Source of the DNA: Colwellia sp. Arc7-635
Lineage (GTDB): Bacteria; Pseudomonadota; Gammaproteobacteria; Enterobacterales; Alteromonadaceae
Assembly: GCF_003971255.1 (NCBI RefSeq)
Contig: NZ_CP034660.1
Coordinates: 682,001-746,000, forward strand
DNA: 64,000 nucleotides
Direction: 5' to 3'
Within the stretch, counting starts at the first letter, position 1, and each line of letters begins with the position of its first letter. This document shows positions 16,907-27,041 of the stretch, piece after piece. A program made the position numbers and the translations under genes. The notes beneath the pieces were generated by a model. The model worked only from the letters and a program-made list of their open reading frames with translations. It made no database searches and was not told the origin of the DNA.

Positions 16907-19342
16907 ATGAAGTTTTTAATTAAAGTAATGATATTATTTTTCTGCTGTGGCTTATCAGTACAAGCGCAAGTTAAAGTAGAAACAACCTATACAGAATTTG
17001 TTAAAACTAAGCAGTTACACCAAGGTTACTTTTCTTTTTATCTTGATGATAAAACTGGCAAAGTGTTTTTAGAAATAGAAAATTTTGATGAAGAGTTTTT
17101 ATTTCAAAGTGGTTTGCCACATGGTATTGGTTCAAATGATATTGGCTTAGACCGAGGTCAACTCGGTGATACCCGTTTAGTACGTTTTGAAAAAGTTGGT
17201 GACAAGGTATTTCTACGCCAACTCAATACTTATTATCGAGCGGATAGCGATAATATACTTGAGCAGCAAGCAATAGATGAAGCTTTTGCTAGTTCTATTA
17301 TTTGGGGCTTCAAAGTTAGCCAGCGTTCAGCAAATAATAAGAAAATACTTATCGATTACACGCCATTTTTATTGTCGGATATTCATCACTTGTCCGCACA
17401 ATTAGAACAAAGAAAACAAGGCAGTTATAAAATTGATTTAACGCGTAGTGGTATTTATCAAAAACGCAGTAAAGCCTTTCCAAATAATACAGAACTAGAA
17501 GCAACGGTTACTTATAAAGGTAGTAAAGCCGGCGCGCATTTACGCTCTGTTACGCCAGATGCATCAGCTGTTACGGTGAATTTACACCATTCATTAATCA
17601 AGTTACCTGACGATGGTTATCAAACTCGGAAGTTTCATCCTTATAGCGGCTTTTGGGAAAGCTCTTATGCTGATTATGCTAGTGCTATTGATGAGCCTCT
17701 GATCAAGCGTAATATTCCTCGTCATCGCCTAATGAAAAAAAATCCACAAGCTGAAATAAGTGAAGCTGTTGAGCCTATTATTTACTATCTTGATGCTGGC
17801 GTGCCTGAGCCTGTGAAAAGTGCGTTACTTGATGGTGCTCGTTGGTGGGATCAAGCTTTTGCTGCCATTGGTTATAAAAATGCTTTTCAAGTAAAGATGC
17901 TACCAAGTGATGCCGACCCTATGGATGTACGTTATAACGTTATTCAGTGGGTACATCGTGCAACGCGTGGTTGGTCATATGGCGCCTCGGTTATCGATCC
18001 GCGTACGGGCGAAATTCTTAAAGGGCATGTCACACTCGGTTCTTTACGCGTTCGTCAAGACTATTTAATTGCGCTTGGATTAACCTCTCCTTTTAAAACT
18101 ACAGATACCGACACCCGTGCGATGAAAGCAATGGCATTGGCACGCATCCGTCAATTATCAGCACATGAAGTAGGGCATACTTTAGGGATTGCACATAATT
18201 TTGCTGCGAGTACGAATGACCGAGCGTCTGTGATGGATTACCCGCACCCTTTAATAACCATTAAAAATGAAGAAATTAGCTTAGAAAATGCGTATGCAAA
18301 AGATATTGGTGATTGGGATAAGTATGTTGTTGCTTACGGTTATGGTGACGTTAGTAAAGATCAAGAAGCACAGTATTTATCTGAATTAATTAAATCGGTT
18401 CAACAGCAAGGTTTAGCCTATGTGTCAGATCCCGATGCGCGACCTAAGTCGGGCGCTCATGCGACAGGACATTTATGGGACAACGGTAAAGACGCGGCAG
18501 TAGAGTTAACCAGAATATTAAAGGTTAGAGAACTAGCTTTAGCTAACTTTGGCTTAAACAGTATTCCCATTGGCACACCGATGTCGGAACTTGAGCAAGT
18601 ATTAGTGCCCATTTATAATTTTCATCGCTTTCAGGTAGAAGCCGCTGCAAAATTAATTGCTGGCGTTGATTATGGTTATCAACTTCGTAGTGAACAATTT
18701 ACTAATCAGCAGCAAATCGTTGCGGGCAAGTCTCAGCAGGCTGCACTGTCGGCATTAATGTTAACATTGTCAGCTGAAACCTTAACACTACCGGCTGAAA
18801 TTGCCGCCTTAATTCCCCCAAAAGCCTATGGTTATAGCCGTAATAGAGAAAGCTTTATCAGCCAAACAGGGATAACTTTTGATCCCATTAGTGCTGCAGA
18901 AGCGAGTGCAAAAAGCACCTTGTCGTTATTACTTAATGCTGAACGTTTAGCGCGATTACAACAGCAAAGTATGCTCGATGATGATATTCCTACCGTGGCA
19001 TTTTTACTGGAAAAACTGGTGAATGAGACTATAAAATCTGCACCGAAAAAATCGACAACGCTATTAGTTCAGCAACGCATAAATCAACAGTTAGTTGAGC
19101 ACTTAATTGCGCTTTGGCATAGCAAAAATGCCGTGCCGGAAGTCAGGGCTGAAGTGTATGTTACGTTAACTGATTTAGCACTATGGTTAGCTGATAAACG
19201 CAGCACGCGAAAATATAAAGCCTCTCGTGCTCATTTCATGTTATTAGCTCAACAAATTAATTACAGTTTAGCGCATGACAAATCGTCAACACCGGCGTCA
19301 AGTGTAAAACTACCGCCAGGCTCACCGATTGGTAGTTATTAA
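16907..19342 (+). CDS. Secreted zinc-dependent metalloprotease (DUF5117 / HExxHxxGxxH family)
   Basis: The 811-residue protein starts with a signal peptide (MKFLIKVMILFFCCGLSVQA). An N-terminal DUF5117-like domain (about 30-200) precedes a metzincin-like catalytic domain with the zinc site SAHEVGHTLGIAHNFAAS near residue 423. The three His ligands and the catalytic Glu are all present. MDYPHP shortly after serves as the Met-turn. The C-terminal part (about 540-800) is helical and of unknown role. Members are exported by many marine Bacteroidetes and Gammaproteobacteria, but their substrates are poorly known. The start has an AGAGGG Shine-Dalgarno. It is a single gene with its own terminator. 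Confidence 0.85.
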   Translation: MKFLIKVMILFFCCGLSVQAQVKVETTYTEFVKTKQLHQGYFSFYLDDKTGKVFLEIENFDEEFLFQSGLPHGIGSNDIGLDRGQLGDTRLVRFEKVGDKVFLRQLNTYYRADSDNILEQQAIDEAFASSIIWGFKVSQRSANNKKILIDYTPFLLSDIHHLSAQLEQRKQGSYKIDLTRSGIYQKRSKAFPNNTELEATVTYKGSKAGAHLRSVTPDASAVTVNLHHSLIKLPDDGYQTRKFHPYSGFWESSYADYASAIDEPLIKRNIPRHRLMKKNPQAEISEAVEPIIYYLDAGVPEPVKSALLDGARWWDQAFAAIGYKNAFQVKMLPSDADPMDVRYNVIQWVHRATRGWSYGASVIDPRTGEILKGHVTLGSLRVRQDYLIALGLTSPFKTTDTDTRAMKAMALARIRQLSAHEVGHTLGIAHNFAASTNDRASVMDYPHPLITIKNEEISLENAYAKDIGDWDKYVVAYGYGDVSKDQEAQYLSELIKSVQQQGLAYVSDPDARPKSGAHATGHLWDNGKDAAVELTRILKVRELALANFGLNSIPIGTPMSELEQVLVPIYNFHRFQVEAAAKLIAGVDYGYQLRSEQFTNQQQIVAGKSQQAALSALMLTLSAETLTLPAEIAALIPPKAYGYSRNRESFISQTGITFDPISAAEASAKSTLSLLLNAERLARLQQQSMLDDDIPTVAFLLEKLVNETIKSAPKKSTTLLVQQRINQQLVEHLIALWHSKNAVPEVRAEVYVTLTDLALWLADKRSTRKYKASRAHFMLLAQQINYSLAHDKSSTPASSVKLPPGSPIGSY

Positions 19343-19463
19343 AATAGGGGGTGTAGGCAGTCTTGTTGAACGTTTTGTTGATACTTTGTAGCTACAAAAC
19401 GTTCAAAATTGAAAGATAGATTTCGACGATGTTAAATATTTGCTAGTGGTCTTTCTATCATAT

Positions 19464-19505
19464 AAAAAAGCGACGCTGAAAAGGAAGGTTTTCAGCGTCG
19501 CTTTG
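19464..19505. terminator. Intrinsic terminator after the metalloprotease gene
   Basis: The 13-bp perfect stem GCGACGCTGAAAA/TTTTCAGCGTCGC with a GGAAGG loop has a long A-tract on the left and only T3 on the right. It sits between the convergent metalloprotease and EamA genes and is strongest for minus-strand transcripts. Confidence 0.85.
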
Positions 19506-19573
19506 TAATAACCACTTTGCATTCAGCGAGTGGCATACAAAAACTGATTGATCTTATGAACTGAAGCTGATGA

Positions 19574-20572
19574 TCAGCTATCTGCTTTCAGTAATTTGGT
19601 CGATGAATTATTTTCAAATGCCTTAATTTCCTGACTTTCCTCAACAGCAGCATTACTAACATCAACATTAACTTCAGAAGCAACCTCGATAGTGACCGGC
19701 TTTTTAGCTCGAGTCAGTACCACCAGGTTACCTGCTACAATAAATAACAGCCCCGTTAAGGTGTATGTCGTCCAAGCAAAGCCCTCAACAAAAGTTGAAA
19801 TAGTAACAGCAACCGCAGGGAACATGATTGAGGCATAGGACGCTTGATGCGCACCAATACGGTTGAGTAATGTTAGGTAGCTACCAAACGCGATAACAGA
19901 GCCAAAAATAGCTAAATAGAGTAATGAACTGACATAAGAAAAACTGCTATCAAAAGTAAAACTTTTACCTTGCACAATAGCGACTAATGCCATAAAAATT
20001 GCGCCGTATGCCATACCCCAAGCATTAGCTGACATCAGCGGTAATTTCAGTTTTTGATTACGCATGGAGAGCATATTACCGGTCGAAGCGAATAGCGTAC
20101 CGGTAAGGCAAAGCCCTAAACCAATTAACGTTTCTCTACCTAACTCAGTATCATTAATTTGTGGCCAAAATAGCGTGATAATACCCAGTAGGCCAAGTGT
20201 GCCGCCTAAATAAACCTGTTTAGTGATTTTAGTGCCATACCAAATTCGGGCATTAAAAACATTGAAAAACATGATCATTGAAAAGGCGATACAGGTCAGT
20301 GCCGAGTTAATGTGCTGCTGTGCAGAATAAAGTAAATAGTAGTTAAAACTAAATAAGGTGACGCCAAAAAGAAAGAATTGCAGATGATGACGCAGTGAAA
20401 AATGTAACCTTAAACCTTTAAATTTGCAGTAAGCAAATAAAATCAGTGCCGCTAAACTAAAACGGTAAACAATAGACGCTTCTGGTGCGACATCGCCAAG
20501 TTGATATTTAATGGCTATCCAGGTTGAACCCCAAATCAGTACGGTAATGATATATAAAAAGGTATTGTTCAT
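19574..20572 (-). CDS. EamA/DMT family transporter (RhaT/YdcZ-like)
   Basis: The 332-residue inner-membrane protein has ten predicted helices in two EamA repeats: the first opens with ITVLIWGSTWIAIKYQLG and the second runs from about residue 145 to 285. DMT permeases export metabolites or amino acids, and the substrate cannot be read from sequence. The roughly 45-residue C-terminal tail is acidic and soluble, longer than usual. The start lies only 22 bp from repeat copy 3, so its promoter must lie in or beyond that element. It faces a MocR-type regulator gene across the repeat; such pairs are often functionally linked. Confidence 0.88.
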   Translation of the reverse strand: MNNTFLYIITVLIWGSTWIAIKYQLGDVAPEASIVYRFSLAALILFAYCKFKGLRLHFSLRHHLQFFLFGVTLFSFNYYLLYSAQQHINSALTCIAFSMIMFFNVFNARIWYGTKITKQVYLGGTLGLLGIITLFWPQINDTELGRETLIGLGLCLTGTLFASTGNMLSMRNQKLKLPLMSANAWGMAYGAIFMALVAIVQGKSFTFDSSFSYVSSLLYLAIFGSVIAFGSYLTLLNRIGAHQASYASIMFPAVAVTISTFVEGFAWTTYTLTGLLFIVAGNLVVLTRAKKPVTIEVASEVNVDVSNAAVEESQEIKAFENNSSTKLLKADS

Positions 20573-20594
20573 AATTGTCTCTTAGCCAGTTGGT

Positions 20595-20858
20595 ATACCC
20601 AAGCCACTTGAAGGTGCAGGATTCAGCAAGTCGAGAAAGGGTTAGCATCAAGGCATTGATTGAAGAAAATGGTTGTTCCATTGTCGAAATCAATAACGCT
20701 GGAGATGACCCTTTATCGCCTTGCCCAAAGGGAGCTAAGCTAGAAAAGCAGATCCGCGTTGCAGCACTTGATAAGGGAATAACCATTATCTTCGTACTGC
20801 GCCTTGACCTGACTTCCTAGCTTAGCTCTGAAACTGCATTTTCAAGTGGTTTGGGTAT
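20595..20858 (+). repeat. Palindromic MITE-like element, copy 3 (264 bp, minimal form)
   Basis: The element runs from ATACCCAAGCCACTTGAA to a mirror end GGTTTGGGTAT, bordered by TA on both sides. It shows the two internal stems (GTCGAGAAAGGGTT with GACCCTTTATCG; GGAGCTAAGCTAG with CTAGCTTAGCTC) and no optional blocks. It belongs to the second subfamily (CCACTTGAA termini). It occupies most of the 420 bp between the divergent EamA and MocR genes and lies 22 bp from the EamA start. Confidence 0.87.
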
Positions 20859-20992
20859 AATGGCCACCTGAAAAAATAACGCGATTTACAAGCTTTCACT
20901 CATTTATTAGCTTGGTGTTGATGGATAGACATTTTACTGACTTTTTGTTTTAATAACATATACAGAAAAATGAAAATGGAACCTATACAGTT

Positions 20993-22438
20993 ATGCGCTT
21001 AGTCGACAAATCCGCAGCCGAATTTCTCTACCAACAGGTAATAGACTTTGTTGACTATCAGGAGCAAAGCGGAGCATTACGACCAGGCGATAAACTACCG
21101 AGTTTACGTAAACTCAGCCGACAGTTTGATATTAGTGTGCCAACGGTTAAGCAAGCTTATGTTGAACTTGAACGCCAAGGTACTATTTCAGCACGCCCTC
21201 AGTCGGGTTATTATTTAAAAGCAAAACAAGCACGTACCTTATTACCTATGCGTGCAACCTGGGCTAGTTGTCAGCCCATAGAAATATCATGTCGCAGTTT
21301 GATTGAACAAGTTTATGAAGCCGTACATATACCTGACTCAGTCGCGTTAGGTATCTCTAATCCAGTAAATGCTCATCCACCAGATAAAACACTCGCAAGG
21401 CTTATGCGCACAGTATTAAGCCGAGTTTCTGAAAAAGCGGTGAGTTATGGGCCCATTAATGGCGATCCTAAATTGCGTTTAAATTTGGCTTTTCGTTATC
21501 AAGAACACGGGGTATTGGTTAATCATGAAGACTTAATCATTACTAATGGTGCGCAAGAAGCGTTGTCGATTGCACTACAATGTGTGGCGGAACGTGGCGA
21601 TATTATTGCGGTAGAGTCACCTTGCTATTTTGGCCAAATTGAATTGATAGAAAGTTTAGGTATGAAGGCTTTAGAAGTTTATACCTGTACTGAAGAAGGT
21701 GTTTGTGTCGCAGAATTAGCTAAGGTGATTAAAGAACATCCCGTTAAAGCATGCTTGTTTTCAACCGCGATCAGTAATCCGTTAGGCTCAATGATGACTG
21801 ACAAACAACGGCAGGCTATGGTTAACTTACTGGAAAAAAATAACATCGTACTCATTGAAGACGAAGTCTACAGCGATTTGTATTTTACTGAAAAACGCCC
21901 AGAGCCAGCGCAACTATATTCAAAAAAAGGTTTAGTGCTAACGTGCTCATCTTTTTCTAAAACAGCAGCACCTGGTTATCGTGTCGGTTGGTTGCTACCG
22001 GGTAAATTTGAAGAAAAAGCAAAGCGCATTAAAAGGGCGCAATCGTGTTCGACATCGATGTTACAGCAATGGACTTTAACTGATTATTTAATGAGTGGAG
22101 AATACGACCGTCATTTACAAGTATTGAGAAAAACATTGCGTTATAATTGTGAACGTATGCGGGCGTTAATAGCAGAGAATTTTCCTGAGCAAGTCTGTAT
22201 TTCAAAACCTAAAGGCGGTAGTGTTTTATGGCTTCGTTGCCGTTCTCATGTTGATACCAGTCAATTCTTTAATCAAGCCATTGCGCAAGGTGTAAATTTT
22301 GCACCTGGAGAAATATTCTCACCTTCAGGAAAATATAAAAACTTTATGCGTATTAGTTATGGTGTGCAATGGAGTGATAAAATTGATCAGGCCGTTAAAG
22401 TGCTTGGAAAATTAGTTTACGACTATCCCGAACCTTAG
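20993..22438 (+). CDS. MocR-type regulator (GntR HTH + aminotransferase-like domain)
   Basis: The 481-residue protein has a GntR winged helix (about residues 1-75: LRPGDKLPSLRKLSRQFDIS) fused to a class I aminotransferase-like domain (about 110-475). The PLP lysine is seen in CSSFSKTAAPGYRVGWLLPG, with SNPLG and EDEVYSDLY upstream as cofactor contacts. MocR proteins such as PdxR and GabR use PLP and often an amine ligand to control neighbouring genes. Candidate targets are the divergent EamA transporter, in which case this gene's neighbour across the repeat is its regulon, or the MFS-elbB pair 21 bp downstream. Confidence 0.9.
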   Translation: MRLVDKSAAEFLYQQVIDFVDYQEQSGALRPGDKLPSLRKLSRQFDISVPTVKQAYVELERQGTISARPQSGYYLKAKQARTLLPMRATWASCQPIEISCRSLIEQVYEAVHIPDSVALGISNPVNAHPPDKTLARLMRTVLSRVSEKAVSYGPINGDPKLRLNLAFRYQEHGVLVNHEDLIITNGAQEALSIALQCVAERGDIIAVESPCYFGQIELIESLGMKALEVYTCTEEGVCVAELAKVIKEHPVKACLFSTAISNPLGSMMTDKQRQAMVNLLEKNNIVLIEDEVYSDLYFTEKRPEPAQLYSKKGLVLTCSSFSKTAAPGYRVGWLLPGKFEEKAKRIKRAQSCSTSMLQQWTLTDYLMSGEYDRHLQVLRKTLRYNCERMRALIAENFPEQVCISKPKGGSVLWLRCRSHVDTSQFFNQAIAQGVNFAPGEIFSPSGKYKNFMRISYGVQWSDKIDQAVKVLGKLVYDYPEP

Positions 22439-22459
22439 AAATACTAGGAAATTACCGTA

Positions 22460-23686
22460 GTGACAGAGTACAAAGCAAACATATCTTTAAAATTAATTTT
22501 ACCATTATTAGCCGCTATTATCGCGGTATCACCTTTAGCTATTGATATGTATCTGCCGGGTATGCCTCAACTTGCCGAGTATTTTTCAACTCAAATGCCG
22601 TTGGTACAAAATAGCTTAAGTATTTACTTATTAGGCTATGCGGTTGGCTTACTAGTTTTTGGTCCTATGGCGGATAAATATTCACGCAGAACCTTAGTAA
22701 TGATTGGCCTATCAGGCTTTTTAATCACGACAGTTGCGTTAACTTTTACGCAAAGTATTGAACAATTTATTACGCTGCGTTTCTTGCAAGCTTTTATCAG
22801 CAGTGCCGCAACCGTAGTTGTGCCGGGTATTATTCGTCAACTTTACGGCAAAGATACTGCAAAAGGGTTGTCTTATGTCAGCATGATCATGATGTTAGCA
22901 CCAATGATCGCGCCAAGCATTGGTAGTGTGTTATTGCTACATAGCTGGCAAATGATTTTTTATGTGTTAGCTGCTTATGCGTTGTTGGTTTTTGTTTGTA
23001 GTTTTTGCTATTTACCTGACTTAAAAGTGACGAAATCTGCAATCAGTTATAGTGTTATCGAGCGTTATAAAATAGTGTTTAGTAATCGCACTGCACGCTT
23101 TGATTTATTGACATCTATGATGGTGTCATTAGCTTTTTTCGGCTATATCACCGCGATCCCCTTTGTTTATTTAACTGTGTTCGAAGTCTCTGAATTTACC
23201 TTTAGTTTATTATTTGCTTTGAACGTTTTTGCTTTAATGACCGCACATTTTATTAATACGCGGCTAGTGGTTAAAGTTGGCTCTAGAAAAATGCTGCGCT
23301 TTGGCGTTGCGCTTGCGCTTGTTACATCGACTAGCTTATTGCTGGCGAATATTTTTGATTTACCTTTGTATTATCATGTGTTGGCAATATTACCGTTGAT
23401 GGGCAGTTTATCGATGATTTCAGTGAATGCCGACGCGCTGATTTTACATGAATTTGCCGAACATGCCGGTACAGCAACAGCAGTTAATGGTACTTTACGT
23501 TTTGGTATTGGCGCCTTAGCAGGTCCAATTTTAGCGGTATTTTATGATGGTAGTGCCTTACCTTTTGCATTATTAATGGCAGGAGCTGTTTATCTTGTGT
23601 TGATATGCCAGTTGATACAAAACAAATTAATAGCGAACAAGTTAGACATAACAAAGTTAGAAAAAATATCTCAGGAGGATGTGTGA
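22460..23686 (+). CDS. Bcr/CflA-type MFS multidrug transporter
   Basis: The 408-residue protein has 12 predicted helices. ISPLAIDMYLPGMPQL-like residues (VSPLAIDMYLPGMPQLAEYF) at helix 1 and the loop GPMADKYSRRTLVMIG are signatures of the Bcr/CflA drug:H+ antiporter group. The start is GTG at 22460 with AGGA ten bases upstream. Its end overlaps the elbB start (GTGA). It follows the MocR gene by 21 bp, so the three genes probably form one transcript. Confidence 0.87.
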   Translation: MTEYKANISLKLILPLLAAIIAVSPLAIDMYLPGMPQLAEYFSTQMPLVQNSLSIYLLGYAVGLLVFGPMADKYSRRTLVMIGLSGFLITTVALTFTQSIEQFITLRFLQAFISSAATVVVPGIIRQLYGKDTAKGLSYVSMIMMLAPMIAPSIGSVLLLHSWQMIFYVLAAYALLVFVCSFCYLPDLKVTKSAISYSVIERYKIVFSNRTARFDLLTSMMVSLAFFGYITAIPFVYLTVFEVSEFTFSLLFALNVFALMTAHFINTRLVVKVGSRKMLRFGVALALVTSTSLLLANIFDLPLYYHVLAILPLMGSLSMISVNADALILHEFAEHAGTATAVNGTLRFGIGALAGPILAVFYDGSALPFALLMAGAVYLVLICQLIQNKLIANKLDITKLEKISQEDV

Positions 23687-24339
23687 AAAATATAGCGGTA
23701 ATTTTATCGGGTTGTGGTGTTTACGATGGCACTGAAATTCATGAGGCAGTATTAACACTGCTCGCGATTGAGCAAGCAGGTGCGAAATATCGCTGTTTTG
23801 CACCGAATATTAATCAACATCATGTTATTAATCATTTAACCGGTGAGGTAATGGTCGAAGAACAACGTAATGTTTTGGTTGAGTCAGCTCGTATTGCTCG
23901 TGGCGATGTGGAAGATTTATCTGAATTTTACATTGATGAATTCGATGCCTTAATTGTTCCTGGTGGTTTTGGTGCGGCAAAAAACTTATCCGACTTTGCC
24001 ATTAACGCTGATGCATTTAAAGTTAATGAACAAGTACTAGCGGCATGCCAAGCATTTGCTAAAGCACATAAGCCTGCAGGTTATATGTGTATTGCACCGG
24101 TTATGATCCCTGAAATTTATGGTGAAGATGCGCAAGCAACCATTGGTAGTGATATAGGGATTGCTGAAGCTTTGATGAACGTTGGTTTAGCGCATCGTGA
24201 TTGCGCCGTAGACGATATTGTTGTCGATAGTCGTCGCAAGCTTGTTTCTACGCCGGCTTATATGTTGGCAACGTCGTTAAGTGAGGCAGCAAGTGGCATT
24301 AATAAATTGGTGGCAAAAGTCATTAAAATGAGTGAATAA
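23683..24339 (+). CDS. elbB: Isoprenoid biosynthesis glyoxalase ElbB (DJ-1/PfpI family)
   Basis: The 218-residue protein matches the ElbB family in length (217 in E. coli) and in sequence: VILSGCGVYDGTEIHEAV at the N-terminus, FDALIVPGGFGAAKNLSDFA, and GYMCIAPVMIP around the nucleophile Cys. ElbB has weak glyoxalase activity and was linked to isoprenoid synthesis. I chose GTG 23683 because AGGAGG lies five bases upstream and because it overlaps the MFS stop by four bases. Longer starts inside the MFS gene add unrelated residues. Confidence 0.92.
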   Translation: MKNIAVILSGCGVYDGTEIHEAVLTLLAIEQAGAKYRCFAPNINQHHVINHLTGEVMVEEQRNVLVESARIARGDVEDLSEFYIDEFDALIVPGGFGAAKNLSDFAINADAFKVNEQVLAACQAFAKAHKPAGYMCIAPVMIPEIYGEDAQATIGSDIGIAEALMNVGLAHRDCAVDDIVVDSRRKLVSTPAYMLATSLSEAASGINKLVAKVIKMSE

Positions 24340-24408
24340 ACACACGTAGACTTTATACTTTAGGGCTTTGGTTGCAACTTAAATGACAAGGCGTATTTCT
24401 CGTTAGCA

Positions 24409-24603
24409 TTAATCGTTAATTGCTGAGTTCTTTAGCTCTTCAGCCGCTTTTAATTCTACTTGTTGTAAACGCCATTTTTTTCGTTCAGCGTAGTAATGAT
24501 CCCAAACACAAGGGTTGCATGCACCGCCGCCACAACAGTCGTCATCGGCAGGTGGTAAAGGTTTTTCTAGTAATTCAGTCATAGCGTCTTTAGTTTGTTT
24601 CAT
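24409..24603 (-). CDS. Small cysteine-rich oxidoreductase-like protein
   Basis: The roughly 64-residue protein contains DDDCCGGGACNPCVWDHYYAE, the Cys-rich motif of the oxidoreductase-like domain also found in some eukaryotic proteins. Four Cys in C-C-x4-C-x2-C suggest metal or redox chemistry, but no activity is known. I prefer ATG 24603; a GTG three codons upstream is possible. It lies downstream of accC on the same strand, beyond a terminator, so it probably has its own promoter. Confidence 0.75.
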   Translation of the reverse strand: MKQTKDAMTELLEKPLPPADDDCCGGGACNPCVWDHYYAERKKWRLQQVELKAAEELKNSAIND

Positions 24604-24623
24604 TGTTAGCACTCATTATAAAT

Positions 24624-24652
24624 AAAAAAAGCTCTGCATGCAGAGCTTTTTT
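24624..24652. terminator. Intrinsic terminator downstream of accC
   Basis: The self-complementary GCTCTGCATGCAGAGC is flanked by A7 and T6 and lies 45 bp past the accC stop, so it ends the aroQ-accB-accC transcript on the minus strand. Confidence 0.85.
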
Positions 24653-24696
24653 ATGTGTCAACCTAGGTTTGGACTAGCCAAACACTTGGTTAAGCG

Positions 24697-26043
24697 CTAT
24701 TCAAATTCAGCAAGTCTTTTCTCAAGGTAGTGAATATTAGCACCGCCATTAACAAAACCTTGATCATTTAAAATATCTTTGTGTAACGCTATATTAGTTT
24801 TAATACCGTCAATAACTAATTCATTCAATGCGTTACGCATACGTGCCATTGCCACATCACGGTTATCACCCCAAGTGATCAATTTACCGATCATGGAATC
24901 ATAATGTGGTGGAACAGAGTAATCTGCATAAATGTGAGAATCCCAACGAACACCTAAGCCACCTGGAGGATGAAAACGCGTGATTTTCCCTGGTGATGGA
25001 ATGAATGTACGAGGATCTTCAGCATTAATACGACACTCGATTGAATGGCCCGCGATTTTAATATCATCTTGGGTATAAGATAACGGTTGACCAGCAGCAA
25101 CACGAAGTTGTTCTTTGATCAAATCTACACCGGTGATCATCTCTGTAACAGGATGCTCAACTTGGATACGTGTATTCATTTCAATGAAATAGAATTCACC
25201 GTTCTCGTATAAAAACTCAAAAGTACCAGCACCACGATAGTTAATCTCGATACAAGCATTACAACAGCGCTCACCAATTTTAGCGCGCATTTCTGGTGTA
25301 ATACCTGGTGCTGGAGCTTCTTCAACAACTTTTTGATGACGACGTTGCATTGAACAATCACGTTCACCTAAATGAATCGCAGCACCTTGGCCATCAGCCA
25401 TAATTTGAATTTCAACGTGACGAGGGTTTTCAAGGAATTTTTCCATGTAAACCATGTCATTATTGAAAGTAGAACGGGCTTCAGATTTCGTTAATTGAAT
25501 AGATTCAATTAAGTCTTCTTCGCTACGAACTACGCGCATACCACGACCACCACCGCCGCCTGAAGCTTTGATGATTACCGGATAACCGATACGTTTACCG
25601 TGTGCTAAGTTTGCTACATTGTCTTCAGTTAATGGTCCATCAGAACCAGGAACACAAGGAACACCTGCTGCTTTCATTGCTCTGATCGCTGAAACTTTAT
25701 CGCCCATTAAACGAATACTTTCCGCTTTAGGACCGATAAAGGCAAAACCAGACTTTTCAACTTGCTCAGCAAAGTCAGCATTTTCAGCAAGAAAACCATA
25801 ACCAGGGTGAATGGCTACAGCATCAGTAACTTCCGCAGCGGTAATAATCGCTGGAATGTTTAAATAGCTATCTAGTGCCGAAGGCTTACCAATACAAATG
25901 GTTTCGTCGGCTAATAATACGTGCTTAAGATTTTTATCGGCCGTTGAATGAACAGCAACCGTTTTAATGCCAAGCTCTTTACAAGCGCGCAATATTCTTA
26001 AGGCAATTTCGCCGCGATTGGCGATAACAACTTTATCTAACAT
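24697..26043 (-). CDS. accC: Acetyl-CoA carboxylase, biotin carboxylase subunit
   Basis: The 448-residue ATP-grasp enzyme carboxylates biotin on AccB, the first half of the acetyl-CoA to malonyl-CoA reaction. The N-terminal domain opens with [20 protein letters not shown]. The glycine-rich ATP loop [14 protein letters not shown], the biotin/bicarbonate region [20 protein letters not shown] and the catalytic stretch [14 protein letters not shown] are all intact. Length equals E. coli AccC (449). An AAGGG Shine-Dalgarno precedes the ATG, 23 bp after accB. Confidence 0.97.
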   Translation of the reverse strand: MLDKVVIANRGEIALRILRACKELGIKTVAVHSTADKNLKHVLLADETICIGKPSALDSYLNIPAIITAAEVTDAVAIHPGYGFLAENADFAEQVEKSGFAFIGPKAESIRLMGDKVSAIRAMKAAGVPCVPGSDGPLTEDNVANLAHGKRIGYPVIIKASGGGGGRGMRVVRSEEDLIESIQLTKSEARSTFNNDMVYMEKFLENPRHVEIQIMADGQGAAIHLGERDCSMQRRHQKVVEEAPAPGITPEMRAKIGERCCNACIEINYRGAGTFEFLYENGEFYFIEMNTRIQVEHPVTEMITGVDLIKEQLRVAAGQPLSYTQDDIKIAGHSIECRINAEDPRTFIPSPGKITRFHPPGGLGVRWDSHIYADYSVPPHYDSMIGKLITWGDNRDVAMARMRNALNELVIDGIKTNIALHKDILNDQGFVNGGANIHYLEKRLAEFE

Positions 26044-26066
26044 GAAAATACCCTTAATGGTTGGGC

Positions 26067-26513
26067 TTATTCAATGATGAATAGCGGTTGATCAAATTCA
26101 ATAGCATCTTCGTTTACAGCTAAAATCTGTTTAACTACACCTGATTTATCTGCTTCAATTTGGTTCATCATTTTCATTGCTTCTAGGATACATAACGTAT
26201 CGCCAGCATTAACATGCTGACCAACTTCAACGAATGCTGGTGCATCAGGAGAACCTGCTGAATAGAACGTGCCGACCATTGGAGAACGAACAATATGACC
26301 GGTTACTACTGGAGCTGCCGCTTCTGTTGCAACAGCTGGAGCTGCTGCAAGTGGTGCTTGCTGCATCATAGGTGCTTGTTGCATCATAGGTGCTTGCATG
26401 ATTGTGCCACCACGGCTAATGCGTACTGATTCTTCGCCTTCAGAAATCTCTAATTCGTTAATGCCAGACTCTTCAACTAATTCAATTAGTTTTTTAATTT
26501 TACGAATATCCAT
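26067..26513 (-). CDS. accB: Acetyl-CoA carboxylase biotin carboxyl carrier protein
   Basis: The 148-residue carrier has an N-terminal helical region, a flexible Ala/Pro/Met/Gln linker with a visible internal duplication (APMMQQ repeated, about residues 40-55), and the C-terminal biotinyl domain. The biotinylated Lys is in [12 protein letters not shown]. It carries carboxybiotin between AccC and the carboxyltransferase AccAD. It lies in the usual order aroQ-accB-accC. Confidence 0.97.
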   Translation of the reverse strand: MDIRKIKKLIELVEESGINELEISEGEESVRISRGGTIMQAPMMQQAPMMQQAPLAAAPAVATEAAAPVVTGHIVRSPMVGTFYSAGSPDAPAFVEVGQHVNAGDTLCILEAMKMMNQIEADKSGVVKQILAVNEDAIEFDQPLFIIE

Positions 26514-26582
26514 TTGAATACCTTTTGATCATTATTAAATACATGTGTGTGAAAACTTAAGTGAATAACATTACTTAAGTAC

Positions 26583-27041
26583 TTATTTATGTTTTTGTGC
26601 TTTTAACCAATGTTTTGCTGCAGCTAAAGCGTATTCATAACCTTTAGTGCCTAAGCCGCTAATAACACCTACGGCTATATCTGATAAATATGAATGTTGT
26701 CTAAAGGGTTCACGTGCATGAACATTAGACAAGTGAACTTCAATAAATGGGATACTAACTGATAACAATGCATCTCTTAACGCGACACTGGTATGAGTAA
26801 AAGCTGCCGGATTTATGATAATAAAGTCTATTTTTTCAAAACTTGCATGAATCTCATCAATCAGCTCATGTTCAGCATTTGACTGCTTATGGCTGAGCTT
26901 TACATCCATATCCTCAGCAATATCGTGCAAGCCTGTAATAATATCATCGAGTGATAATGAGCCATAAATAGTAGGCTCACGCTTACCTAGCATGTTCAAA
27001 TTTGGACCATTTAGAACTAAAATGTTAAACTTTGTAGTCAT
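26583..27041 (-). CDS. aroQ: Type II 3-dehydroquinate dehydratase
   Basis: The enzyme of about 152 residues converts 3-dehydroquinate to 3-dehydroshikimate in the shikimate pathway. Family motifs are [17 protein letters not shown] (catalytic loop with Arg and Tyr), [17 protein letters not shown] and [20 protein letters not shown] (His and Arg of the active site). I chose ATG 27041 ([14 protein letters not shown]) because the family starts here; a GTG five codons earlier is possible. It heads the accBC operon, as in many Gammaproteobacteria. Confidence 0.95.
   Translation of the reverse strand: MTTKFNILVLNGPNLNMLGKREPTIYGSLSLDDIITGLHDIAEDMDVKLSHKQSNAEHELIDEIHASFEKIDFIIINPAAFTHTSVALRDALLSVSIPFIEVHLSNVHAREPFRQHSYLSDIAVGVISGLGTKGYEYALAAAKHWLKAQKHK

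Noticed and set aside
20575-20820. Reading frames inside the repeats (also 42654-42866 and 51763-51987)
   Set aside because: They arise because the repeat copies share sequence; the same frame is broken by the optional modules and is not conserved as protein.
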